In this document: positions 18,460 to 26,539 of the stretch, in pieces | Position numbering within the stretch: the first letter of the stretch is position 1 | Layout: every line of letters begins with the position of its first letter | DNA from: a bacterium BMS3Abin11 | GTDB lineage: Bacteria > Pseudomonadota > Gammaproteobacteria > BMS3Bbin11 | Assembly: GCA_002897635.1 (NCBI GenBank) | Contig: BDTD01000009.1 | Span: 1 to 54,753, forward strand | Direction of reading: 5' to 3' | Length of the DNA stretch: 54,753 nucleotides | Notes under the pieces: model-generated | Databases searched by the model: none | Seen by the model: the letters and a program-made list of their open reading frames with translations, nothing else | What the model was told of the DNA's origin: nothing | Translations under genes and position numbers: made by a program

Positions 18460-19199
18460 AACTTGAAGGAAAAATTGCTTTAGTCACTGGCGCCTCACGA
18501 GGAATCGGTGCAGCGATAGCAGATACACTGGCAGCTAATGGTGCCTTCGTTATTGGTACGGCCACCACACATGGGGGTGCGCTGGCAATTGAAGAACGTA
18601 TCACCTCAGCAGGTCAACAGGGAGTTGGTCGTGAGCTGGACGTTACCTCACAGGAGTCCATCGATGCCATTATAAAAGCCTGTGCAGAAATAAAGGGCGC
18701 GCCGGGCATACTCATAAACAATGCAGGAATTACCCGTGATAATTTGCTGATGCGAATGAAAGAAGAAGACTGGCAGGCCATTATTGATACCAACCTGTCT
18801 TCAGTATATCGAATGAGTAAGGCAGTACTGCGCGGCATGATGAAAGCAAAACAGGGTAGAATAATCAGTGTGACTTCGGTGGTGGGTGCCACTGGTAATC
18901 CAGGGCAGGTCAATTATTCTGCTGCAAAAGCAGGGGTAGCGGGATTTTCCCGCGCAATGGCGAGGGAAGTAGCCTCACGCAATATTACCGTCAATACGGT
19001 AGCGCCGGGTTTTATCGATACTGATATGACACGCGCTTTAGCAGAAGAACAACGCGAAAAATTAATTGCTGAAATTCCACTGTCGCGACTTGGTACAGTT
19101 GAAGATATCGCAAATGCTGTCTTATTTCTGGCCTCGGATGATGCATCATATATCACTGGCACAGAAATTCATGTAAACGGCGGCATGTATATGGGGTAG
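18456..19199 (+). CDS. fabG: 3-oxoacyl-ACP reductase
   Basis: NADPH-dependent reduction of 3-oxoacyl-ACP. A 247-residue short-chain dehydrogenase with the cofactor motif TGASRGIG (about residues 12-19), NNAG, a catalytic Ser in SVTSVVG and the YSAAK active site. The ATG at 18456 overlaps the fabD stop and has GAGAGGAAAG upstream; longer in-frame starts would intrude deep into fabD. Confidence 0.96.
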   Translation: MKLEGKIALVTGASRGIGAAIADTLAANGAFVIGTATTHGGALAIEERITSAGQQGVGRELDVTSQESIDAIIKACAEIKGAPGILINNAGITRDNLLMRMKEEDWQAIIDTNLSSVYRMSKAVLRGMMKAKQGRIISVTSVVGATGNPGQVNYSAAKAGVAGFSRAMAREVASRNITVNTVAPGFIDTDMTRALAEEQREKLIAEIPLSRLGTVEDIANAVLFLASDDASYITGTEIHVNGGMYMG

Positions 19200-19270
19200 A
19201 ATACCCACACAGGCCGGTTGAGTTGGACTGGCAATTGCAATTATGGTTAAAATGCCATTTTGAACAATCA

Positions 19271-19431
19271 GGGAACCTCTGATTAATTCTGGACGAAGTA
19301 GATTGCGATCTAAAATATTCAGGTTTGAGGCGCAAATCGCACGTAATAGCTGGCTATTGCGAAGGTTTGCAACGAAAAAACTGGATATTTTAGGCGTAAG
19401 ATACGAGTTCATGAATTGATCAGAGGTTCCC
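19271..19431. mobile_element. Family A MITE-like element, copy 2
   Basis: A 161-bp element with 19-bp terminal inverted repeats (19271-19289 and 19413-19431, one mismatch; GGGAACCTCTGAT... ends). The core CGCACGTAATAGC-tg-GCTATTGCGAAG (about 19339-19364) recurs inverted in the copy at 32611-32768. It encodes no protein and sits between fabG and acpP, so it may separate their transcription. Confidence 0.75.
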
Positions 19432-19458
19432 AAGTTTACTAGAGAGGATAAAAATCAA

Positions 19459-19695
19459 ATGAGTAGTGTTGAAGAACGCGTCAAGAAAATTGTTGCTGAA
19501 CAACTCAGTACCAGTGAAGACCAGATTTCAAGCACGTCTTCTTTCGTCGATGATCTGGGCGCAGATTCACTCGATACAGTTGAACTTGTTATGGCTCTTG
19601 AAGAAGAATTTGACCTCGAGATTCCGGATGATGAAGCCGAGAAGATCACCACAGTACAACAGGCTGTCGATCACATAAATGCTGCTACCAGCTAG
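19459..19695 (+). CDS. acpP: Acyl carrier protein
   Basis: A 78-residue acidic carrier of the growing acyl chain. The phosphopantetheine site is Ser37 in [10 protein letters not shown]. Length, acidity and helix pattern match gammaproteobacterial ACP. AGAGAGGA lies upstream of the ATG. A MITE-like element separates it from fabG and an intrinsic terminator follows, so acpP may be expressed more independently here than in E. coli. Confidence 0.97.
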   Translation: MSSVEERVKKIVAEQLSTSEDQISSTSSFVDDLGADSLDTVELVMALEEEFDLEIPDDEAEKITTVQQAVDHINAATS

Positions 19696-19713
19696 TAGTT
19701 ATTGATCAGACAA

Positions 19714-19747
19714 AGTCGCTGCTCCTTCAAGGGCGGCGGCTTTTTTT
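19714..19747 (+). terminator. Intrinsic terminator after acpP
   Basis: GTCGCTGC pairs with GCGGCGGC (using G-T pairs) around CTTCAAG and is followed by seven T residues (19741-19747). Partial termination here would leave acpP mRNA in excess over fabF. Confidence 0.75.
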
Positions 19748-19787
19748 CTGATTTTTTGACTATCAATGAATTATTAAAGGTACCCAC

Positions 19788-21029
19788 GTGAGTAATCGTC
19801 GTGTTGTCGTCACAGGAATTGGGATACATTCACCGGTAGGACTAGGACTGGATGCAAACTGGCAAAATATTACTGCCGGCAGAAGCGGCATCAGTCGTAT
19901 TGAGAGTTTTGATACCACAGGTATGCCGGCTTCAATAGCGGGCCAGCTTGATGGTTTCGATCCAGAACACTGGATGGACAGGAAATCCTGCCGCAAAATG
20001 GACAGGTTTATTCAGCTTGGTATGGCTGCCGGACTTGATGCCATGGCAGATTCCGGCCTGGAAATTACCGATGAAAATTCTCATCTTATTGGTGTCCATA
20101 TAGGCGCAGGCATTGGTGGTCTGGCGACCATTGAAAAGCAGACAAAGTTATGGCTGGATCGCGGTCCACGACGTATTTCACCGTTCTACATACCCAGTAG
20201 CATCATCAATATGATTTCCGGCAATCTGTCTATTGCACTGGGTGCAAAAGGGCCAAATCTTGCCATTGTCACCGCCTGTGCAACCGGTACCCATTCAATT
20301 GGCGATGCAGCCAGGCTGATTGAATATGGCGATGCGGATGTAATGTTTGCTGGCGGTGCTGAAAGTTCGATTACACCGACCGCGATGGCAGGTTTTGGTA
20401 ATGCACGTACACTGAGTTCCCGCAATGATGATCCGCAGTCGGCCTCTCGTCCATGGGATATGGGGCGGGATGGATTCGTCATGGGTGAGGGTGCTGCTGT
20501 GCTGGTATTGGAAGAACTGGAGCATGCACGCAATAGAGGTGCGGAAGTTTATGTAGAACTGGCAGGATTCGGCTTAAGTGGTGATGCATACCACATGACC
20601 AGTCCTGCACAGGGAGGAGAAGGTGCCGCGCGCTGTATGGGAAATGCCATGCGCAATGCTGGCGTGAATCCACAGGATATTGATTACATCAACGCACATG
20701 GTACATCTACACCGCAGGGTGATATTGCAGAAACTCATGCCGTGAAAAGGGCAATGGGTGATCATGCAGGGGTTGTTGCAATAAGTTCAACTAAATCTAT
20801 GACAGGGCATCTGCTAGGTGCTGCGGGTGCGATTGAAGCCGTCTACACAATAATGGCCATTAGAGACCAGATTGCACCGCCAACTATCAATCTTGACGAC
20901 CTGGATCCTGAATGTGACCTGGATTTTGTCCCCGGAACTGCAAGAGATATGAAGATCGATGTCGCAATGTCGAATTCATTCGGTTTTGGTGGCACCAATG
21001 GCACACTGATTTTGAAACGTATGTCCTGA
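19788..21029 (+). CDS. fabF: 3-oxoacyl-ACP synthase II (KAS II)
   Basis: It condenses acyl-ACP with malonyl-ACP in elongation. The 413-residue protein carries the catalytic Cys in VTACATGTHS and the two histidines in NAHGTSTPQGD and KSMTGHLLGA. The start is GTG at 19788 with AAAGG upstream, giving MSNRRVVVTG. pabB begins three bases after its stop. Confidence 0.96.
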   Translation: MSNRRVVVTGIGIHSPVGLGLDANWQNITAGRSGISRIESFDTTGMPASIAGQLDGFDPEHWMDRKSCRKMDRFIQLGMAAGLDAMADSGLEITDENSHLIGVHIGAGIGGLATIEKQTKLWLDRGPRRISPFYIPSSIINMISGNLSIALGAKGPNLAIVTACATGTHSIGDAARLIEYGDADVMFAGGAESSITPTAMAGFGNARTLSSRNDDPQSASRPWDMGRDGFVMGEGAAVLVLEELEHARNRGAEVYVELAGFGLSGDAYHMTSPAQGGEGAARCMGNAMRNAGVNPQDIDYINAHGTSTPQGDIAETHAVKRAMGDHAGVVAISSTKSMTGHLLGAAGAIEAVYTIMAIRDQIAPPTINLDDLDPECDLDFVPGTARDMKIDVAMSNSFGFGGTNGTLILKRMS

Positions 21030-21031
21030 TC

Positions 21032-22426
21032 TTGTCATCGCACAGTCTTTTACGACAACTGAGTAACTGCCCTGATCTGTTTGATCTGGCAGAACACAAT
21101 CCTGAGAGATACCCCTTCCTGCTGGAAAATTCCGGTGAAACATCTGAACTGGGTCGCTATGATATTTTATTTGCCTTTCCGGGCGTACGATTATCGGCTC
21201 TGCCAGATGGTAGTTTATTGCATGATGGTAGTAATCTGGGCAAAAAACCTTTTCTTCACCAGCTGGATACAATCTATAGACATCGGGAAAATCAAACAGA
21301 AAATCAAACAGATATAGCCCGTGAACCCGGTCTGCCATTTTGTGGTGGCTGGTTCCTCTATTTAGGCTATGAGCTGGCAGCAGAAATAGAGCCTGTGCTG
21401 ACATCATCCCTGCATCGTCCTGAACTCCCTCGAGCAATAATGACAGAAATCCCTGCGGGTATAGTCCGCGATAAGCAGACAGGAAAAGATTATGTTTTTG
21501 CCTGCGGCATTGATGCAGAATCCATGCTTGGGTGCATTATTCAGGATATTCAGAAACTGGCGTACTCATCAGGATTCAGACAACAGAAAAAAAGCACGGC
21601 AAGTTGCGAAATACAGGAAGAAGAAAGCGAATCTTATCTAGCGAGTGTCAATCATATAAAAAGATACATCCGTGAGGGTGATGTGTTTCAGGTAAATCTC
21701 TCGCGCCGCTGGCAAGCTAATTGTAATGATGGGATTGCTGTCAATGAAGCCTGGCGCAGACTGCGAGTCGCTAACCCCGCACCGTTTGCAGCCTGGGCAA
21801 GAATAGATGACGCCACAACACTGTTGTCATCATCACCGGAACGTCTGATCGAACATCGCCAGGGAATCGTTCACACACGGCCAATTGCAGGCACCTATCC
21901 GCGCAGTGAAGATCTTCAACAGGACAGGGAATTCTCAGCGGAACTGTTGATGCACCCGAAAGAGCGGGCTGAACACATAATGCTGCTAGATCTTGAACGT
22001 AATGACCTTGGCCGAATCTGTCGGCCCGGATCCATAGCGGTCGATGATCTGATGGTGCTGGAGAGCTACACCCACGTTCACCACATCGTTTCATCTGTCA
22101 GTGGCAAGCTGAAGAAAGGCATTTCACCGGGCGACATCATCCGTGCTGTTTTCCCCGGCGGCACCATAACGGGTTGTCCAAAAGTACGCTGTATGGAGAT
22201 TATTGCCGAACTGGAGCAGGAAGCCCGCGATGCCTACACCGGCTCAGTCGGCTACCTGTGTTACAACGGTGATATGGATTTGAATATTCTCATTAGAACC
22301 ATCACTCACAAGAATAATTTCTACAGCTTTCGTGCCGGCGCAGGGATAGTCGCAGATTCCGATCCAGCGAAGGAATTATGTGAAACACGCTCCAAGGCCA
22401 AAGGGTTGAAGAAAATATTTGAGTGA
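21032..22426 (+). CDS. pabB: Aminodeoxychorismate synthase component I
   Basis: It makes 4-amino-4-deoxychorismate from chorismate with ammonia supplied by PabA, for folate. The 464-residue protein has the chorismate-binding fold: DVFQVNLSRR, LLSSSPERL, RPIAGT, FPGGTITGCPK and the C-terminal RAGAGIVADSDP. The PIAGT and GGTITG context fits PabB better than TrpE. The start appears to be TTG at 21032, directly after the fabF stop. Followed by a family C palindrome. Confidence 0.9.
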   Translation: MSSHSLLRQLSNCPDLFDLAEHNPERYPFLLENSGETSELGRYDILFAFPGVRLSALPDGSLLHDGSNLGKKPFLHQLDTIYRHRENQTENQTDIAREPGLPFCGGWFLYLGYELAAEIEPVLTSSLHRPELPRAIMTEIPAGIVRDKQTGKDYVFACGIDAESMLGCIIQDIQKLAYSSGFRQQKKSTASCEIQEEESESYLASVNHIKRYIREGDVFQVNLSRRWQANCNDGIAVNEAWRRLRVANPAPFAAWARIDDATTLLSSSPERLIEHRQGIVHTRPIAGTYPRSEDLQQDREFSAELLMHPKERAEHIMLLDLERNDLGRICRPGSIAVDDLMVLESYTHVHHIVSSVSGKLKKGISPGDIIRAVFPGGTITGCPKVRCMEIIAELEQEARDAYTGSVGYLCYNGDMDLNILIRTITHKNNFYSFRAGAGIVADSDPAKELCETRSKAKGLKKIFE

Positions 22427-22441
22427 GGAACAAGATAGCAC

Positions 22442-22590
22442 TGTAGGAGTGTCGCCCGGCGCGATTGTTTTAAATAAAAGATAAATGACTCGGGACTAAG
22501 GATGAAAGATAAATAATATATCAACTTCATGTTCTTTCATCCTTAGTCAAGAGTCCTTTGTCTGATACATCACACCGAGCGGCACCTACA
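22442..22590. repeat. Family C palindromic repeat, copy 1
   Basis: Outer arms TGTAGGAGTGTCGCCCGGCG... (22442-22465) and ...ACCGAGCGGCACCTACA (22569-22590) enclose a second, perfect 16-bp inverted repeat (GACTAAGGATGAAAGA 22494-22509 with 22533-22548). The nested layout recurs at 39571-39748 and, without the inner repeat, at 49827-49907. It separates pabB from the transporter module. Confidence 0.8.
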
Positions 22591-22755
22591 ATATTTTGAA
22601 GATCAACTCATAGACTCTCAGAAATAAATGGTTTACTCTTTCTGCGCACCATCGACAATAATCACAATCTCGTTCTGTGCGATCTATATCCTAAAAGATA
22701 AGTACCGGCCGGACATTAAAAGCTTGCAAACAAGCACATATCCAGGAGAAAACGA

Positions 22756-23763
22756 ATGAAACTCATAAGAAATATACTCACAAGCTTTGTAGTTGCCAGC
22801 ATGCTGCTAATCCCATTGGGTACTGCTCAGGCAGCAGAAATCAAACTTAAGGCCTCGCATCAGTGGCCTGGGGGTAAGGGTGATATTCGCGACGAAATGG
22901 TGCAGATGATCGCACGCGATATGAAGGCTGCAAATGTTGGCGTCGATATTAAGGTCTATCCCGGGAAATCACTCTTCAAGCCAAAAGAGCAATGGGCCGC
23001 AATGACCAAAGGCAAGCTGGATATTACAGCATTCCCATTAGCCTATGCAGGTGGCAGGCATCCAGAGTTTAATCTGACTTTAATGCCTGGACTGGTAAAA
23101 AATCACGATCACGCCAGACGTCTGAACAAATCACCATTCATGCAGCGCATTAAGGACATTATGGATAAAGCCGGTGTCATGGTTCTCGCCGATACCTGGT
23201 TGTCCGGCGGCTTCGTATCGAATAAAAAATGTATTCTTGAACCTGATGATGTAAAGGGCCAGAAGTTCCGTGCGGCAGGCAAGGCTTTTAATCAGATGTT
23301 AAAGGCAGCGGGTGCTTCAATTACTTCTATGCCATCCTCTGAAATCTACTCAGGTTTACAGACTGGCGTGCTCGATGGCGCTAACACATCGTCATCATCA
23401 CTGGTCTCCTATCGAATCTATGAACAGGTAACCTGTTTAACAGCCCCGGGTAAGAACGCACTATGGGTTATGTATGAGCCGATACTGATGGCGAAGAAAA
23501 GTTTTGCCAAATTAAACAAGGTACAGCAGAAAGCACTGTTGAAAGCCGCAGCAAAGGCAGAAGCATTCGCCTATCAGGCCTCTATAGAAGCAGATCAGAA
23601 GCTGGTCGATGCGTATAAAAAAGCAGGCGTTAAAGTGGTTGAAATGACCGCTGAACAGGCTGCAATGTGGCGTAAGATAGCCGATAAATCCAGTTATAAG
23701 GACTTCAGTGATAGTGTAAAAGGTGGAAAACAACTATTGGATATGGCACTTAGCGTCAAGTAA
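22756..23763 (+). CDS. dctP: TRAP transporter solute-binding protein (DctP family)
   Basis: A periplasmic binding protein of a tripartite ATP-independent periplasmic transporter. Residues 1-26 are a signal peptide ending AQA-A. The 335-residue protein follows the DctP pattern, with a conserved Arg in GQKFRAAGK that usually binds the substrate carboxylate. dctQ and dctM follow. Because a MatB-like malonyl-CoA synthetase lies downstream, malonate is the best guess for the substrate, as for MatPQM of Sinorhizobium. An AGGAGA ribosome site precedes the ATG. Confidence 0.9.
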   Translation: MKLIRNILTSFVVASMLLIPLGTAQAAEIKLKASHQWPGGKGDIRDEMVQMIARDMKAANVGVDIKVYPGKSLFKPKEQWAAMTKGKLDITAFPLAYAGGRHPEFNLTLMPGLVKNHDHARRLNKSPFMQRIKDIMDKAGVMVLADTWLSGGFVSNKKCILEPDDVKGQKFRAAGKAFNQMLKAAGASITSMPSSEIYSGLQTGVLDGANTSSSSLVSYRIYEQVTCLTAPGKNALWVMYEPILMAKKSFAKLNKVQQKALLKAAAKAEAFAYQASIEADQKLVDAYKKAGVKVVEMTAEQAAMWRKIADKSSYKDFSDSVKGGKQLLDMALSVK

Positions 23764-23777
23764 TTAGAAACTCTAGC

Positions 23778-23808
23778 AGGTTGGGCTTCCCTGCACTCAG
23801 CCCAACCT
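23778..23808 (+). repeat. Family D hairpin between dctP and dctQ
   Basis: AGGTTGGGCT (23778-23787) pairs perfectly with AGCCCAACCT (23799-23808), followed by ACAAAAATG. A hairpin here would be expected to raise dctP transcript over the membrane genes, as for other binding-protein operons. A related but longer palindrome lies at 51989-52069. Confidence 0.75.
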
Positions 23809-23853
23809 ACAAAAATGTTTGATTAGCTTTTTAACCACTAGAGTCTCCGCACT

Positions 23854-24378
23854 ATGAACGCCTTGATCCGATTTATCAGCGGACTCTCACGATTGCTGGG
23901 TATTCTGGCCGCCTTGCTACTAATAGCGGGTGTGCTGGTCGTAGTGCAAATGGTATTTCTTCGCTATGCACTGAGTGAATCCACAAGCTGGCAAACTGAA
24001 TTTGTCACTTATGCATTGATAGCATCTACTTTTTTAGGCGCTCCCTACGTGCTGTTAACTCGTGGACATGTCAATGTAGAGCTGGTGCCATTGATGCTTG
24101 GACCGAAAAGTCGGTTCGTTCTGGCACTATTTGCCTACAGCACTTCAGCATTACTGTGCTTTATTCTGACCTATTACAGCTACCTGTTCTGGTATGAGGC
24201 ATGGAGCGCAGGCTGGACTTCGGATACCATCTGGGGTCCAAAACTGTGGAAGATATACCTTTCTATGCCTGTGGGATTTTTTGTCATCAGCCTGCAGTAT
24301 TTAGTCGATCTGCTGTGCCTGGTTACGGGTAGAGAACTGCCATTCCATATTGCTGATGTCAATGAGGAGGCGGCCTGA
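23854..24378 (+). CDS. dctQ: TRAP transporter small membrane subunit (DctQ family)
   Basis: A 174-residue protein with four predicted membrane helices (about residues 13-35, 48-68, 88-110, 130-152). VFLRYALSESTSWQTEF matches the DctQ pattern, in which an aromatic-acidic segment follows the first helix. It pairs with DctM in the membrane. Its TGA overlaps the dctM start. Confidence 0.88.
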   Translation: MNALIRFISGLSRLLGILAALLLIAGVLVVVQMVFLRYALSESTSWQTEFVTYALIASTFLGAPYVLLTRGHVNVELVPLMLGPKSRFVLALFAYSTSALLCFILTYYSYLFWYEAWSAGWTSDTIWGPKLWKIYLSMPVGFFVISLQYLVDLLCLVTGRELPFHIADVNEEAA

Positions 24379-25694
24379 TGGATCCTTTGATTCTCGGTCT
24401 GCTGGCGGCTGTTGTTCTGATTATGCTATTGCTGAGCGGCATGCCCGTTGCCTTTGCTCTCGGTTTTACCGCTATTTTCTTCCTCATTATCGATGACGGT
24501 ATAGGTGCCTTCGATGTTGTGGCAGATACACTGTTCGGCTCTTTAGATGAATTCGCTCTGCTGTCTATCCCGATGTTTCTTCTGATGGGTTCCGCCATCG
24601 CGGCATCGCGTGCCGGTTCTGATCTCTATGAAGCGCTTGATCGCTGGCTGTATCGTATTCCCGGCGGGCTATTAATCTCCAATATTGGAGCCTGCGGCGT
24701 GTTTGCCGCCCTGACAGGCTCATCACCAGCCACCTGTGCGGCAATCGGTAAAATGGGCATCCCGGAAATGCGCAAACGCGGTTACCCGGCCAGTCTGGCG
24801 ACCGGAGCCATTGCTGCAGGCGGCACGCTGGGTATCCTGATACCACCTTCTATCACCATGATCGTCTACGGTATAGCCACCGAAACCTCCATTGGACGTC
24901 TGTTCATGGCAGGTGTTCTACCGGGGGCCATGTTGATGCTGCTGTTTATGTCCTGGTCATGGTTTTATGCCTACAAAAATGGCTATCACATTGTCGAAAG
25001 GAACAAACATTACAGTTTACGTGACAAATTCATTGTTCTACCCAAAATCCTGCCTTTCCTGTTATTAATCGTATTAGTACTCTGGGCCTTGTATGGTGGT
25101 GTGGCTACTCCCTCTGAAGCCTCAGGAGTCGGGGCTTTTATCAGCATTATTCTGGTCATGATTATTTATCGTGTCTGGCAACCGAGCGTATTGTGGGAGA
25201 TAGTGCGCAGTGCCACCCGTGAATCCGTGATGCTGCTGATGATTATCGGTATGGCTGGCCTGTTCAGCTATATGATGTCCAGCCTCTATATCACGCAAGG
25301 AATTGCCGAATGGATAGCGGCAATGGATGTCAATAAATGGCAACTTTTAATATACATCAATATCTTCCTTTTGGTGGCAGGCTTATTCCTGCCGCCAGTA
25401 GCCGTCATCCTGATGACCTCTCCCACACTCGTTCCGATCATTACACAGGCGGGTTTTGACCCAATCTGGTTCGGAGTAATGCTGACGCTGAATATGGAAA
25501 TAGGTCTGATCACCCCGCCAGTAGGACTCAACCTCTATGTGATTAATAGCATCGTCAAGGATGTCGAACTGAAAACGGTATTGTGGGGGGCCTTGCCGTT
25601 TATGCTTTGTCTGGTTTTCGGTATTTTTCTACTAACCATGTTTCCGGCCATCGCCACCTGGTTACCCGATTATCTGATGGGACCTGTAAACTGA
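24378..25694 (+). CDS. dctM: TRAP transporter large membrane subunit (DctM family)
   Basis: A 438-residue polytopic permease of about 12 helices carrying the sodium-coupled transport path. Family marks: LLSGMPVAFALGF, LLSIPMFLLMGS, SPATCAAIGKMGIPEM, GGTLGILIPPSI and the C-terminal GLITPPVGLNLYV. Translationally coupled to dctQ. Substrate inferred only from neighbours. Confidence 0.92.
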   Translation: MDPLILGLLAAVVLIMLLLSGMPVAFALGFTAIFFLIIDDGIGAFDVVADTLFGSLDEFALLSIPMFLLMGSAIAASRAGSDLYEALDRWLYRIPGGLLISNIGACGVFAALTGSSPATCAAIGKMGIPEMRKRGYPASLATGAIAAGGTLGILIPPSITMIVYGIATETSIGRLFMAGVLPGAMLMLLFMSWSWFYAYKNGYHIVERNKHYSLRDKFIVLPKILPFLLLIVLVLWALYGGVATPSEASGVGAFISIILVMIIYRVWQPSVLWEIVRSATRESVMLLMIIGMAGLFSYMMSSLYITQGIAEWIAAMDVNKWQLLIYINIFLLVAGLFLPPVAVILMTSPTLVPIITQAGFDPIWFGVMLTLNMEIGLITPPVGLNLYVINSIVKDVELKTVLWGALPFMLCLVFGIFLLTMFPAIATWLPDYLMGPVN

Positions 25695-25738
25695 GTGTGC
25701 TCTATCGCTGATTGTCAATTTACTCAGGGGGAGAGTTA

Positions 25739-26527
25739 ATGGACCTGACCATGCTACTGCTTTCCGGCGCTATCGCCGGGACCCTGGCGGGTCTACTGGG
25801 CATAGGTGGTGGTATAGTAATTGTTCCTATCGTCGTTTTATTTTTCGAAAGCCAGGGGCTGGATAATGCTCTGGCGATAAAGATGGCATTGGGCACCTCT
25901 CTGGCAACAATCATTTTTACAGCCATGTCCAGCATCTACACCCATCACCGCAAGCAGGCTGTGCAGTGGGGAATAGTAAAAATCATGACGCCGGGTATTC
26001 TAACAGGCTCTCTCACAGGCGCCTGGCTAGCGGATATAATTCCGGGAACTACATTGTACATCGCCTTCATCGTATTTCTATTTCTGGTGTCACTGCAAAT
26101 GGCAGTTAGCAGGGTTTCTGCACATCGCAGTCTGCCAGGCCGTTTCGTCATGAACGGCATCTCTTTTAGCTTTGGTACAGTATCGGCATTGATGGGAGTT
26201 GGTGGCGGTTCTTTGAATGTCCCTTTTCTCAGCTACTGCGGAATACCTATTAAAAAGGCAATTGCTACGGCGGCCGCAATCGGCCTGCCTATCGCAATCA
26301 GTGCGACATTGGGCTACATCATTGGTGGCCTGAATGAAGAAGGTTTGCCTTCTGGCAGCATTGGTTATGTGAATCTGCCCGTCTTTGGTGGTGTGGTGGT
26401 GGCCAGCCTGGTCTTTGCTCCAATCGGCGCAACACTCGCGCACAAACTTCCGGATCTGGTTTTACGGCGCTTATTTGCTGTTTTTATTTTTGTTCTGGCT
26501 ACTAAAATGAGCCTGAAGTTTCTGTGA
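25739..26527 (+). CDS. TSUP family permease (TauE/SafE type)
   Basis: A 262-residue membrane protein with two repeated halves of about four helices, each starting with a glycine-rich loop (GLLGIGGGIVIVP near residue 20, LMGVGGGSLNVPFL near 155). TSUP proteins move sulfite, sulfonates, sulfoacetate or other small organic anions. I start at the ATG at 25739 with GGGGGAGAG upstream. Lying between a TRAP system and a malonyl-CoA synthetase, it may handle the same or a related anion; direction of transport is not evident. Confidence 0.85.
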   Translation: MDLTMLLLSGAIAGTLAGLLGIGGGIVIVPIVVLFFESQGLDNALAIKMALGTSLATIIFTAMSSIYTHHRKQAVQWGIVKIMTPGILTGSLTGAWLADIIPGTTLYIAFIVFLFLVSLQMAVSRVSAHRSLPGRFVMNGISFSFGTVSALMGVGGGSLNVPFLSYCGIPIKKAIATAAAIGLPIAISATLGYIIGGLNEEGLPSGSIGYVNLPVFGGVVVASLVFAPIGATLAHKLPDLVLRRLFAVFIFVLATKMSLKFL

Positions 26528-26539
26528 ACATCTGAAAAA

